Positions 31,403 to 43,552 of a DNA stretch of 64,000 nt are shown piece by piece. The notes beneath the pieces were generated by a model, which had not been told where the DNA came from, ran no database searches, and saw only the letters and a program-made list of their open reading frames with translations. The stretch is from Palsa-504 sp963839095. Lineage in GTDB: Bacteria; Actinomycetota; Actinomycetes; Streptosporangiales; Streptosporangiaceae. The stretch is from positions 62,001 to 126,000 of the forward strand of contig CAWIUF010000068.1 in NCBI GenBank assembly GCA_963839095.1, read 5' to 3'. Position 1 is the stretch's first letter; each line of letters begins with the position of its first letter. Both the position numbers and the translations under genes were made by a program.

Positions 31403-32518
31403 TCAGTTGAGGACCTCGCTGACGGGGGTGTAGGGCAGCGCGTGCGCCTCGGCCACCGGCTCGCAGGTCAGCTGGCCGCCGTACGTGTTCAGGCCCAGGG
31501 CCAGGGGGGCGTCGGCGCGGAGGGCGTCGCGCCAGCCCCGGTTGGCCATCTCGACCGCGTAGGGCAGCGTGACGTTGGTCAGCGCGTAGGTGGAGGTGTG
31601 CGGCACGGCGCCGGGCATGTTGGCCACGCAGTAGAACAGCGCGTCGTGAACCCGGTAGGTGGGGTCCGCGTGCGTGGTGGGCCGGGAGCCCTCGAAGCAG
31701 CCGCCCTGGTCGATGGCGATGTCCACGAGCACCGCGCCCGGCTTCATCCGGGACACCAGCTCGTCGCTGATCAGCTTGGGCGCCTTGGCCCCGGGCACCA
31801 GCACCGCGCCGATGACCAGGTCGGCGTCGATGACCGCGCGCTCGATCTCGTAGGCATTGGACGCGACCGTCTGGAGATGCCCCTGGTAGATGGCGTCGGC
31901 CTGGCGGAGCCGGGCGATGTTCCGGTCGACCAGCAGCACTTCGGCCTGCATGCCGAGCGCGATCGCGGCCGCGTTCATCCCGGACACCCCGGCGCCGAGC
32001 ACGACCACCTTGGCCGCGTACACGCCGGACACCCCGCCCATCAGCACCCCGCGGCCGCCGCCGTCGCGCTGCAGGTGATGCGCGCCGACCTGCGGCGCCA
32101 TCCGGCCCGCCACCTCGGACATCGGGGCGAGCAGCGGCAGCGACCCGTCGGGCAGCTGGACGGTCTCATACGCGATCGAGGTGACGCCCGCGGCCAGCAG
32201 CGCGTCGGTGCAGGCCTTGGACGCGGCCAGGTGCAGGTAGGTGAACAGGACCTGGCCGGAGCGCATCCGGTGGTACTCCTGCTCGATGGGCTCCTTGACC
32301 TTGAGGATCATCTCCCCTTCGCCCCACACGTCGTCCGCGGTCGGCAGGATCTTCGCGCCGGCCGTGACGAAGTCCTCGTCAGGAATGGACGACCCTTCCC
32401 CCGCCCCCGCCTCGATGACGACCTGGTGACCACCACGGGCCAGTTCGTGCACGCCGGCGGGCGTGATCGCGACCCGGTACTCGTGGTTCTTGATTTCCCG
32501 GGGAATGCCAACCTTCAT
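31403..32518 (-). CDS. ald: Alanine dehydrogenase
   Basis: A 371-residue NAD-dependent enzyme interconverting L-alanine with pyruvate and ammonia. Features are the N-terminal MKVGIPREIKNHEYRVAITP, Lys in EMILKVKEPIEQEY, His in FTYLHLAASK, the Rossmann motif VVVLGAGVSGMNAA, and SRPTTHADPTYRVHDALFYC near the C-terminus. ATG at 32518 follows GAAAGGACCACC. The gene comes 23 nt after the Nudix gene and directly precedes xerD on the same strand, suggesting one transcript from pyrG onward. Confidence 0.94.
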   Translation of the reverse strand: MKVGIPREIKNHEYRVAITPAGVHELARGGHQVVIEAGAGEGSSIPDEDFVTAGAKILPTADDVWGEGEMILKVKEPIEQEYHRMRSGQVLFTYLHLAASKACTDALLAAGVTSIAYETVQLPDGSLPLLAPMSEVAGRMAPQVGAHHLQRDGGGRGVLMGGVSGVYAAKVVVLGAGVSGMNAAAIALGMQAEVLLVDRNIARLRQADAIYQGHLQTVASNAYEIERAVIDADLVIGAVLVPGAKAPKLISDELVSRMKPGAVLVDIAIDQGGCFEGSRPTTHADPTYRVHDALFYCVANMPGAVPHTSTYALTNVTLPYAVEMANRGWRDALRADAPLALGLNTYGGQLTCEPVAEAHALPYTPVSEVLN

Positions 32519-32541
32519 GGTGGTCCTTTCAGACGAGAGCG

Positions 32542-33152
32542 TCATTGCTCTTCGGGAGCGTCGGCCGGGCGAAGCCGGTCAAACCCCTCTGACCTGGCAG
32601 CATAACTCGCCAGGATGCCCAGTGCGGTGGCGCCGTTGTGCAGGTCGCCGGCCAGGACCTTACGCACCGCCTCGTCCAGCGGAAGCCAGGCCGGGACGAG
32701 CTGGGCTTCCTCGTCCTGGGGCACGAAGTCACGCTCGCCAGGCGGGACGAACTCCAGCTCGCGGGCCAGGAAGATGCGCAGCCGCTCGGTGGTGAAGCCG
32801 GGCGAGGAGTAGTAGTCGGCCAGCACGCGCCAGTCCCGCGCCCGGTAGCCGGCCTCCTCGAGCAGCTCCCGGCGGGCCGCGTTCCACAGCGATTCCCCGG
32901 CGACGTCACGCAGGCCGGCCGGGATCTCCCAGAGCAGCCGGCTGACCGGATGCCGGTACTGCCGGATCAGGAGCACCTGGCCGGCGTCGTCGAGGGCGAG
33001 GATGGCGACCGCGCCCGGGTGGAGAACCACTTCCCGTTCGGCCACGTTGCTGCCGGGCATGCGGACCTTGTCGGCCCGCACGGTGACCAGCCGGCCATGG
33101 AACTGCTCGGAGGAGGAGACGACGGGCCACGCCTCCGGGGTGTCCTTGATGT

Positions 33153-33156
<4 letters not shown>
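32542..33156 (-). CDS. Nudix hydrolase, ADP-ribose pyrophosphatase type
   Basis: A 204-residue Nudix enzyme. The upstream QVLLIRQYRHPVSRLLWEIP segment and the box GLRDVAGESLWNAARRELLE continuing EEAGY are typical of ADP-ribose pyrophosphatases. These clear ADP-ribose to AMP and ribose-5-phosphate. The GTG start overlaps the pyrG stop (GTGA), so translation is coupled; the same neighbour order pyrG-Nudix-xerD is common in actinobacteria. Confidence 0.9.
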
Positions 33157-34843
<1,687 letters not shown>

Positions 34844-34844
<1 letters not shown>

Positions 34845-35840
34845 TATGAGGCTCCCGTGGTGTCCGTGACGGAGGTGCCCGATAGGGCATGAAAAAACTG
34901 CAGGTCCACGGGCCACCAGGATAACAGGCCGGCGGCGGCAGGCCCGGCATTTGCCTGCTTGCGGGCCGCGGCGTCGGCCATCGCCACGTCTTCCTCGTGG
35001 TGCGCCTCGCCGAATCTGGCCAGCATGACGGCCGAGGCGACGGCGATGAAGAACCCGCCCCAGGCGACGACGGCGAGGCCGGGACGCGTCTGGTCGCCGA
35101 GGAAGATCACGCCGATGACGGCCGGCGGGATCGTCTCGGCCAGCACCACGGCCGCGGTGGCGACCGTCACGCTGCCGCTTTCCAGCGCGGTGGCGTAGAA
35201 CAGGAACGAGATGATGCCGGCCGCGGCGACCGCGTAGGCGGCCGGGTCACGGGCCAGCTCGAGCGGCGAGAACCCGGTCAGCACCCGGGCCGCGATGCTG
35301 AGCGATCCCGAAGCCGAAGCCGGCCGTGAGCCCGAGCGCGGTGGTGCGGTAGGGCTCGTTGAGCTTGGCCGCGGCCAGGCCGAGCACGGCCAGCCCGGCG
35401 ACCGCCACGATCAGCGCGAGCTTGAACACCGCGCCCACCTGCGCGGCGCCTTCGGCCCCGGCCGAGGAACCCAGCAGGCCGACGCCGGCCACCACCCCGA
35501 AGACCGCCGCCCACTCCCGCCAGGACAGGGTCACGCCGATCACCCAGGAGGCCACCACCGCGGTCACCGCGAGGTTCGACGCGACGAAGGCCTGGACCGC
35601 GAACAGCGGCAGCCGGTGCAGGGCGACGAGCTGGGCCACGAAGCCCAGGCCGTCCAGGCACATGCTGGCCACGAACCGCCACTGGCCGAGCAACCGCACG
35701 ACCAAGCCCGGATCGACGCCCCCGGAGGCATCTTCGACTGTCTTGTTGCTGGCCGCGCGGACCGCGATGGCCTGGATGACCGAAGCGATCCCGTACAGCA
35801 ATGCCGCGACAATGGCCGCGACCAGGCTGACTAGCACCAC
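34844..35840 (-). CDS. DMT-superfamily-like integral membrane protein, frameshifted
   Basis: A multi-helix permease of about 330 residues resembling EamA/NIPA-type transporters. The first half starts from GTG 35840 with a GGGAGGTGT site and has VLVSLVAAIVAALLYGIASV and later SWVIGVTLSWREWAAVFGVV. The second half (AYAVAAAGIISFLFYATALE, TVATAAVVLAETIPPAVIGV) is one frame over. The switch is near 35298: deleting one C joins GLTAGFGFGIA to SIAARVLTGFS. The tail after the last helix is cytosolic and its stop TAG overlaps the pyrG GTG. The transported molecule is unknown. Confidence 0.72.
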
Positions 35841-35923
35841 ACACCTCCCCCGGTATTTTGGCTAGTCCGCAGTTTTCTTCAGACAACTATGAGCAGACCC
35901 TCAGCATTCCGCGTCATTCCGCG

Positions 35924-36938
35924 TCAGCGAAGCGCGGTCGCCGGGCGCACCTCCCATCCGGTCCACAGCGGCCGGTAGCCCATCCGGTTCCAGAACGGCG
36001 CCGACAGCGGGTTCATCTGCGCGTAGTGCAGCAGCGTAGTCTGCACGCCACGCGCGTCGAGGACCGCGTGGGCGTGCCTGACCAGGGCCGCGCCGATCCC
36101 GGTGCCCCGCTCAGCGGGCCGGACGAACATGGTCTGCAGGTAGGCGGTCGCACCGCCGCGCGCCATGCCGGCGATCCAGCCGGACGGTCCGGGCGGCTGG
36201 ACGTGGACGAGGCCGACGGGCCGGCCGTCCCGCTCGGCCAGCCAGGCCCAGGCCGGGCGGACGGCCAGCGCCGCCTGCGTCTCGGCGCGGACCAGCTCCT
36301 CGGTGGCCGGGCGGACGACGGCCGAGCCGAAGTGCGCGTCGTAGCGGATCACGCCCATCTCGAATTCGGTCATCACGTCACGGTCGGCGGGACCGGCTTC
36401 GCGGATGACGAGACCGGCGGGACTGGCGGGGCGCGGCGCCGGGCCGGTACCGGCCGTGGGACGGCCCACGGCCGCCGGCGGCTTGACCGGCAGCGGCAGA
36501 GCCGGACCGGACCGCGATGACGGTGAGCGCCTGCAGGCCGTGCCGCAGCAGCGCGTTGACCCCGGTGACGTCGCGGGACGGCCAGCTGATCATCGCCGCG
36601 GTGTCGTCAGCGCCCGCCTCAGGCAGGCCGGCCAGGTGTCCGCGCCACTGGCGGAGCAGGTCATCGAGGGCGGCGTCCGTGTCCGCCTCGCGCAGCCGCA
36701 CGATCAGCGAGAACCGGGCCGCCATGCCCCAGGTCTGGTTGAGCGTTGCGGCCGGGACGTACTCGTGACGGCAGACGGCCAGGCCGGCCGGGCGCCCGTT
36801 GCCGCCAGCGGCCACGAACGGCGCCGCGCAGCCGTCGGGAAGCTCGGCCCGGGACGGCAGGAACCGGTCCAGCCCCTGCCAGCGGCGGCCGACGGCGCGG
36901 TTGATCTCGTCGACCGCGTCCCGGACGACCCAGGGCAT
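35924..36938 (-). CDS. Two-domain GNAT acetyltransferase, frameshifted
   Basis: The ATG at 36938 follows GGAGG at good spacing and opens an N-terminal half (MPWVVRDAVDEINRAVGRRW to HGLQALTVIAVR) that looks like a degenerate GNAT domain. The C-terminal half, in another frame, is an active-looking GNAT: LVIREAGPADRDVMTEFEMG, the acetyl-CoA loop RPAERGTGIGAALVRHAHAV, and NPLSAPFWNRMGYRPLW. The break lies near 36490 in a repeated GGTCC(G) context within the linker. One base restores a protein of about 337 residues. The substrate is unknown. Confidence 0.68.
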
Positions 36939-37306
36939 TACTGTGCCTCCGTCTTTCGCGGCCCCCGCCGCGCGGACCGACCGCGCTCCCCGTTCCGCCA
37001 CGGACTATACCCCGCCGGGAATGACCGAAAAAGCGATTAACCCTAGCTGCGGTAACGCCCGGATCCGGGCATGGCCATATCGCCGTCAGCCATACACGAC
37101 CGGGATTGTCAGCGGAACGAATTCTAGCAATATAATCACCATCGGTAACAGCGCAGTGACATTAGCATCACGTCGTGACGGCTCTTCAGCCACAGCGCCC
37201 GGCCCGGCAAGTGCAGGCGCATCGGGTCATGCGGCTTCCCGCTAGGTGCCAGGCGCTAGCCGGGACGCTCGGTGGCCAGGCCGCTGGGACGGGCCGAGCG
37301 CCTGGG
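36939..37306. other. Intergenic region, 368 bp, no gene recognised
   Basis: The region lies between the start of the GNAT gene and the stop of uvrB. Its middle (about 37060-37170) is clearly AT-richer than the rest of the window, with runs such as CAATATAATCACCATCGG. No coding frame with family resemblance, tRNA or strong hairpin was seen; it probably contains the GNAT promoter and a diffuse terminator for uvrB. Confidence 0.5.
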
Positions 37307-39455
37307 TCAGACGCCGGCGGCGTGCATGCCGCGGAGCTCGGACTTGAGCTCGCGGATCTCGTCGCGGAGCCGCGCCGCCAGCTCGAAGTGCAGCTCCGCG
37401 GCGGCGGTGTGCATCTGCTCGGTCAGCTCGGTGATCAGCCCGACGAGCTCGCCGCGGGCGGCGCTGGCCTCCTTGGTCGGCTCGCCCGCGGAGGTCCGCT
37501 CGCCCGCCTGCGCGGCCACCGCGCGGGCGCGCGAGGACAGGCCGGGGACCGGCGCCTTGCCGCGGGACTGCTGCCGCCCGCCGCCGCCGATCAGCAGCTG
37601 CTCGGTGTCGGCGTCCTCGCGGACGATCTGGTCCAGGATGTCGGCGATCCGCTTGCGCAGCGGCTGGGGGTTGATGCCGTGCGCCTCGTTGTAGGCGACC
37701 TGCTTCTCCCGCCGCCGGTTGGTCTCCTCGATCGCCCGCTCCATGGACGGCGTGATCCGGTCGGCGTACATGTGCACCTGGCCGGACACGTTCCTGGCGG
37801 CGCGGCCGATGGTCTGGATCAGCGAGGTGCCCGAGCGCAGGAAGCCTTCCTTGTCCGCGTCGAGGATGGCCACCAGCGACACCTCGGGCAGGTCGAGGCC
37901 CTCGCGGAGCAGGTTGATGCCGACCAGCACGTCGTACTCGCCGACGCGCAGCTCGCGCAGCAGCTCGACCCGGCGCAGCGTGTCGACCTCGCTGTGCAGG
38001 TACCGGGCCCGGACGCCGTTCTCGAGCAGGTAGTCGGTCAGGTCCTCGGACATCCGCTTGGTCAGCGTGGTGACCAGCACCCGCTCGTCCCGCTCGGCCC
38101 GCTGCCTGATCTCGTGCAGCAGGTCGTCGATCTGCCCCTTGGTCGGCTTGATGATCACCTCGGGATCGATGAGCCCGGTCGGCCGGATCACCTGCTCAAC
38201 GACGTCGCCGCCCGCGCGCTGCAGCTCGTACGGTCCCGGGGTGGCCGACAGGTAGATCGTCTGGCCGATCCTCTCCACGAACTCATCCCAGGTCAGCGGC
38301 CTGTTGTCGATCGCACTGGGCAGCCGGAAGCCGTGGTCCACCAGGACCCGCTTGCGGGACACGTCCCCCTCGTACATGGCGCCGATCTGCGGGACGGTCA
38401 CGTGCGACTCGTCGACGACCAGCAGGAAGTCCTCGGGGAAGTAGTCGAGCAGGGTGTTCGGCGGGGTGCCCTGCTCGCGGCCGTCGATGTGCCGCGAGTA
38501 GTTCTCGATTCCCGAGCAGCTGCCGACCTGCCGCATCATCTCGACGTCGTAGGTGGTGCGCATGCGCAGCCGCTGCGCCTCGAGCAGCTTGCCGCCGCGA
38601 TCGAGCTCGCCCAGCCGCTCGGCCAGCTCGGCCTCGATGCCGCGGATGGCGCGCTCCATCCGCTCCGGGCCGGCCACGTAGTGCGTGGCCGGGAAGACGT
38701 ACAGCTCCTGGTCCTCGCTGACCACCTCGCCGGTGAGCGGGTGCAGCGTCGAGAGCCGCTCGATCTCGTCGCCGAACATCTCGATCCGGACCGCGAGCTC
38801 CTCGTACATCGGGATGATCTCGATGGTGTCGCCGCGGACCCGGAAGGTGCCGCGGGTGAAGGCCACGTCGTTCCGCGCGTACTGCATGCCGACCAGCTTG
38901 CGCAGCAGGGACTCGCGCTCGATGGTGTCGCCCAGCTTGACCCTGCAGCATCCGGTCCACGTACTCCTGCGGGGTGCCCAGGCCGTAGATGCACGACACG
39001 GAGGAGACGACAACGGTGTCCCGGCGGGTGAGCAGCGAGTTGGTGGCGGAGTGCCTGAGCCGCTCCACCTCGGAGTTGATCGAGGAGTCCTTCTCGATGT
39101 AGGTGTCGGTCTGCGGGACGTACGCCTCCGGCTGGTAGTAGTCGTAGTAGGAGACGAAGTACTCGACCGCGTTGTTGGGCAGCATCTCGCGCAGCTCGTT
39201 GGCGAACTGCGCGGCGAGCGTCTTGTTGGGCAGCATGACCAGCAGCGGGCGCTGCAGCTGCTCCGCGATCCAGGCCACGGTGGCGGTCTTGCCGGTGCCG
39301 GTCGCGCCGAGCAGCACCGTGTGCTCGTCCCCCGCCCGGATGCGCCGCGAGATCTCGGCGATCGCCGCCGGCTGGTCGCCGGCCGGGGTCATGTCGGAGA
39401 TGACCTCGAACGGCGCCACCTTGCGCTGCAAATCAGTAACTGGACGCACGAACAT
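37307..39455 (-). CDS. uvrB: Excinuclease ABC subunit B, frameshifted
   Basis: The damage-verification helicase of nucleotide excision repair, about 715 residues. Seen are Walker A GATGTGKT, the beta-hairpin region YFVSYYDYYQPEAYVPQTD, the DEAD-like LLVVDESHVTVP, helicase motifs RPTGLIDPEVIIKP and RAARNVSGQVHMYADR, and a C-terminal UVR domain AAELHFELAARLRDEIREL. The ATG follows AGGAGGTC. At 38941-38943 the coding strand reads GGG where GG is expected (DRMLQ-V-KLGDTIERE), shifting the frame. Because uvrB is conserved and both halves are intact, this is most likely a homopolymer error. Confidence 0.9.
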
Positions 39456-39527
39456 GACCTCCTAGATCCCCGTGGGTTCAACTCTAGGACGGGGGTCTGA
39501 CATTCCGCCGGCGTCAGGCGTGACCGG

Positions 39528-40148
39528 TCAGGCGGCGGCCCGGCGTTCGAGGTCGGCCCAGACCTCCCCGACGCGGCGGTCCAGGTCGTCCAGCGACCCG
39601 GAGTTGTCGATCACGATGTCGGCCAGGGCCAGCCGCTGCTCCCGGCTGGCCTGGGCGGCCATCCGGGCCCGGGCCTGCTCGGCCGGCATGCCGCGGAGCC
39701 GGACCAGCCGTTCGGCCTGCGCCTCGGGCGGCACGTCGACCACGATCACCACGTCGAAGCCCGCCCGCCCGCGGCTTTCCGCCAGCAGCGGGACGTCGTG
39801 CACGACAACCGGCCCGGCCGGAGCACCGGCGGCGGCGCGCACGGCGGCTTCCTCGGCCGCCTGCATCCACGCGCGGACCAGCGGGTGGACGATCTCGTTG
39901 AGCTTCGTGCGCAGTCCCGGATCGCTGAACACGATCTCCCCCAGCCGCTCGCGGTTCAGCGAGCCGTCGGGGCGGAGCACGCCCGGGCCGAAGGTCCCGG
40001 CGATGCGCGCCAGCCCGGGTGAGCCGGGGACGACCACCTCCCGGGCGGCCACGTCGGCGTCGATGAGCACGGCGCCGCGCTCGGCCAGCCGCCGGGACAC
40101 CTCGCTCTTGCCTGACCCGATGCCTCCGGTGAGCCCGACCCTCAGCAC
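39528..40148 (-). CDS. coaE: Dephospho-CoA kinase
   Basis: A roughly 206-residue P-loop kinase catalysing the last step of coenzyme A synthesis. The P-loop is LTGGIGSGKSEV at residues 5-16, followed by VLIDADVAAREVV, HPLVRAW and VVHDVPLLAESRG, all family landmarks. GTG 40148 is preferred (VLRVGLTGG) since GGAAGG lies 9 nt upstream; a longer frame to 40181 is possible. It sits between uvrB and the 2-oxoacid dehydrogenase genes, the usual actinobacterial rpsA-coaE-uvrB neighbourhood. Confidence 0.92.
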   Translation of the reverse strand: MLRVGLTGGIGSGKSEVSRRLAERGAVLIDADVAAREVVVPGSPGLARIAGTFGPGVLRPDGSLNRERLGEIVFSDPGLRTKLNEIVHPLVRAWMQAAEEAAVRAAAGAPAGPVVVHDVPLLAESRGRAGFDVVIVVDVPPEAQAERLVRLRGMPAEQARARMAAQASREQRLALADIVIDNSGSLDDLDRRVGEVWADLERRAAA

Positions 40149-40196
40149 CGCCACCCGCCTTCCGTAAGGGGCACAGGTCACGCAGCTTACTGCGGA

Positions 40197-41466
40197 CTAC
40201 CCGAGCTCGGCGGCCCAGTCCCGGTCCTGGAGCGCGTCGCGGACGCGGACGAGGAAACGGGACGCGGTGACGCCGTCGAACGCCCGGTGGTCGTAGCTGA
40301 ACCCGAGGATCGTCATGTAGTGGACCGCGACCGCGTCGCCGACGGCCGTGGGGCGGCGGGTCACCTCGTTGACCGACAAGATCGCGGAGTTCGGCTGGTT
40401 GATGACGGGGGCCGAGGCGTAGCCGCCGAACGGCCCCGGGTTCGTGATCGTGAAGGTCGACCCGGACAGGTCGTCGGGCGTGGCCCGGCCGGCGTGGGCC
40501 TTGTCCGCCGCGGCCCGGATCGCCCGGGCGAGGCCGCGCAGGTTGAGGCCGTCGGCGTCCCTGATCACCGGGACCACCAGGCCCTGCTCGCTGAGATCGA
40601 CCGCGATCCCGAGGTTGACGTAGTGATGCAGGACGCGGGTCTTGGCCTCCATGTCGAGCGAGGAGTTGATCACCGGGAACGCGCGCAGGGCGTCGCAGAC
40701 GGCGCGGGAGACGAAGGCGAGGTAGGTGAGCGAGGTGCCCTCCTCGCGCCGGAACCGCTCCTTGTGCTGGCGGCGGACCTCCTCCACGGCCTGCAGGTCG
40801 ACCTCGACGGCCGTCCAGACGTGCGGGGCGGTCCGCAGCGATTCGGTCATCCGCTCGGCGATGGTCAGCCGCATCCGGGAGAGCGGCTGGACCTCGTCCC
40901 TGGACCCGGCCTCGGTACCGGTGACGGGCAAGGCCGCCGGGGCTGATGAGGCTTGCGGGGCTTCCAGGGTCGGCGGGGTCTGCGGGTTGGTGCTGGCCTG
41001 GGCGATGGCGGCTTCGATGTCCTCGCGAGTGATCCGCCCGGTGGCGCCTGAGCCCTGGATGGCGCCGAGGTCGATGCCGTGGCGGGCGGCCAGCTTCCTG
41101 ACGATCGGCGACAGCTTGGCCCGGCCGTTGCCCGCCGGGTCCGATGAGATCGAGGGGACAGCTGTGCTCGATGGGACTGAAGCGGCTGCGGCGGCCGGAT
41201 TCCGCGGGCGGGGTGGCGCTGGATTCCGCGGGCAGGCCGATGCGGGCGAGTTCCGCGCCGACGGCGACGGTCTCGCCCTCGGGCACCATGATCTCGAGCA
41301 GGACGCCGCTGTACGGGCTCGGGATCTCCGAGTCGACCTTGTCGGTCGCCACCTCGAGCAGGGGATCGTCGAAGGCAACTGGGTCCCCCACGGCCAGCAG
41401 CCACCTGGTCACCGTGCCGGTGGTGACGGTCTCGCCGAGCTTGGGCATCTTGAAGACATCAGCCAT
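40197..41466 (-). CDS. 2-oxoacid dehydrogenase complex, E2 acyltransferase, frameshifted
   Basis: The dihydrolipoyl acyltransferase core of a branched-chain 2-oxoacid, pyruvate or acetoin dehydrogenase. Domains in order are one lipoyl domain (lipoyl Lys in EVATDKVDSEIPSPYSG), a peripheral-subunit-binding domain (LSPIVRKLAARHGIDLGAIQ) and the catalytic domain ending with the active-site FSYDHRAFDGVTASRFL. The lipoyl domain is one frame off the rest. The break is near 41200-41210 in the Ala/Pro linker, where dropping one G gives AESAAAAASVPSS. The operon order E1alpha-E1beta-E2 is complete; the E3 subunit is elsewhere. Confidence 0.88.
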
Positions 41467-41478
41467 GGCGATCTCCCC

Positions 41479-42479
41479 TCAGGCCGTCGCCACGCGGCGC
41501 AGCGTGCTGATGATCTCGGGCAGCTGCGGCACGGCCGCGTCCTCGAGCGCCGGGCTGGTCGGGATCGGCGTGTTCTTCCCGGCGATGCGGACGACCGGGC
41601 CGTCCAGTTGCCAGAAGCACTCCTCGGCGACGGTGGCGGCGATCTCGGCGCCATAGCCCAGGCGGCGGGCGTCCTCGTGCAGGATCACGGCGCGGGAGGT
41701 CTTGTTGACCGACGCGGCGATCGTCGCGACGTCGAGCGGCACGAGCGTGCGCAGGTCGACCACCTCGACCGAGATGCCCTCCTTAGCGAGCTCCGCGGCG
41801 GCCTCCAGGCCCTGGTGCACGCCGACCGAGTAGGTCAGCAGGCTGACCCGGGTGCCTTCGCGGACGACCTTGGCCGACCCGATCGGCACCGGGTCGAGGG
41901 ACAGCGGCCCGGGCACCTCGATCCGCCGGTACAGGTACTTGCTCTCCAGGTACAGCACCGGGTTGTTGTCGCGGATCGCGCTGATGATCAGCCCGGCGGC
42001 GTCGGCCGGCGTGGCCGGCGCGACGATCTTCAGGCCGGGGATGTGCGCGAAGTAGGCCTCGACGCTCTGCGAGTGGGTGGGCCCGGCGCGCAGCCGGGCG
42101 CCGAACGGCGCGCGCATCGTCAGCGGGATCGGGTTACCCGTCCGGTAGTACTGCTTGGAGCAGTTGTTGATGATCTGGTCGAAGGCGCACGAGATGAAGT
42201 CGGCGAACTGGAATTCCACCACCGGCCGCAGCCCCATGAGGGCCGCGCCGCAGGCCAGACCGGTGAAGCCTGACTCCGCGATCGGGCTGTCGATGACGCG
42301 CCGCGGGCCGAACCGGTCCAGGAAGCCCTTGGTCACCTTGAACGCCCCGCCGAACTGGCCGACGTCCTCGCCGATCAGGAACACGTCCGGGTCGGCGTCC
42401 ATCTCGCTGGCCAGCCCCGCGGCGATCGCCTCGAGATAGCTGACGGTGCTCCCGTGGTTTCAATGGTCTCAAGAGGCAT
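41479..42479 (-). CDS. 2-oxoacid dehydrogenase E1 component, beta subunit, 5' frameshift
   Basis: A transketolase-like beta subunit pairing with the upstream alpha subunit to bind thiamine pyrophosphate. It has DVFLIGEDVGQFGGAFKVT, RVIDSPIAESGFTGLACGAA, FADFISCAFDQIIN, PTHSQSVEAYFAHIPGLKIV and DLRTLVPLDVATIAASV. A plain reading starts at ATG 42402, but the preceding in-frame codons encode TVSYLEAIAAGLASE, the normal family N-terminus, without a start codon. An ATG at 42479, overlapping the E1alpha stop, opens MPLETIETTG in the neighbouring frame. Adding one G near 42451-42453 would join them. Confidence 0.88.
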
Positions 42480-43452
42480 AGACGCGGCCCTCCTCGTCGT
42501 CTGGTTCGGGCATCGGCATGCCGAGGGCCATCCCCCGGTGCTGCAGGGCGGTGGCCCGGGCCTGCTCCCGGACCGCCGTCACGCCGTCGGCGTCCAGGTA
42601 GTCCAGCTCGACCAGGCGGGCGCCGCACTCCTCCACGGGGTCGCGTTTCGCCCACGTCTCGTGGAGTTCGGCGGGCACGTAGTCGGCCGGGTCGTGCTCG
42701 GCGTGGCCGTGCATGCGCATGGTGACCGCCTCGATGAGCGAGGGGCCGTCCCCGGCCCGGGCCCGGGCGACCGCGGCGGCGGCCGCCTCGCGCACGGCGA
42801 ACACGTCGATGCCGTCCACCTGCGTGCCGGGCATCCCGTAGCCGACGGCCTTGCTGGCGAAGTCGGTGGCCGCGGTGGTGAGGGTGAGCGGGGTCGAGTA
42901 GGCGTACTGGTTGTTCTCCACGACGAAGATGACCGGCAGGGCCTGCACCGCGGCCAGGTTGAGGGCTTCGTGGAAGTCCCCGCGGCTGCTCGCGCCGTCC
43001 CCGCAGTAGGCCATCGCCACCCCGTCGGTGCCGCGGTACCGCAGCGCGAAGGCCGCCCCGGTGGCGATCGGGTAATTGTTCGGGATGTGGCTGACCGGGT
43101 TGATGATGTTGAGGTCGAGCCGGCCGTAGTGCAGCGTGCCGTCCCGGCCGCCGGTCGGCGAGGTCGCCTTGCCCATGAAGCTCGCCATGACCTGCCAGGG
43201 CTCCAGGCCCCGCCACAGGTGCGCCCCGAGGTCACGGTGCAGCGGGGCGAGCACGTCGGTGGGCCGCAATGCCGAGGCCGTTCCGACCGAGATCGCCTCA
43301 TGCCAGTGCCCGGTATAGAGCGAGCCGAGCAGCTCGCCCTGCCGGTACATGGTCACCATCCGGTCCTCGACCGCACGCGTGAGCGCCATGACCTCGAACA
43401 TGCGGATGGCGAGATCTCGCTCAACCACGGTGGTGTTCGTCATAGAGGTCAT
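42469..43452 (-). CDS. 2-oxoacid dehydrogenase E1 component, alpha subunit
   Basis: A 327-residue thiamine-pyrophosphate enzyme subunit that decarboxylates a 2-oxoacid. The TPP/Mg motif is AYCGDGASSRGDFHEALNLA with the closing VVENNQYAYSTP. The conserved YTGHWHEAISVG, RDLGAHLWRGL and MRMHGHAEHDPADYV phosphorylation-loop equivalent are present. Its length suits acetoin or branched-chain types better than long pyruvate E1alpha, but the substrate is undecided. Two near starts exist (43452 and 43443). It heads the E1alpha-E1beta-E2 operon directly after the rpsA terminator. Confidence 0.9.
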   Translation of the reverse strand: MTSMTNTTVVERDLAIRMFEVMALTRAVEDRMVTMYRQGELLGSLYTGHWHEAISVGTASALRPTDVLAPLHRDLGAHLWRGLEPWQVMASFMGKATSPTGGRDGTLHYGRLDLNIINPVSHIPNNYPIATGAAFALRYRGTDGVAMAYCGDGASSRGDFHEALNLAAVQALPVIFVVENNQYAYSTPLTLTTAATDFASKAVGYGMPGTQVDGIDVFAVREAAAAAVARARAGDGPSLIEAVTMRMHGHAEHDPADYVPAELHETWAKRDPVEECGARLVELDYLDADGVTAVREQARATALQHRGMALGMPMPEPDDEEGRVYAS

Positions 43453-43498
43453 TGTCCGGGTCCCGGCACGGTCGCGCGAGCCGATGCCCCGGAAACGC

Positions 43499-43531
43499 GA
43501 AAGCGGCGCCCGCGTCGCGGGCGCCGCTTTC
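43499..43531 (-). terminator. rpsA terminator, 15-bp perfect stem
   Basis: Arms GAAAGCGGCGCCCGC and exact complement with a GTC loop lie about 20 nt after the rpsA stop on the minus strand and before the E1alpha gene. There is only a weak T-rich tail. It separates the ribosomal gene from the dehydrogenase operon. Confidence 0.8.
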
Positions 43532-43552
43532 GGCGGTATGACTTACTCCGGC

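Noticed and set aside
37164..37180. Short palindrome TCACG-T-CGTGA in the uvrB/GNAT gap
   Set aside because: Too short and isolated to support an operator in GC-rich sequence.
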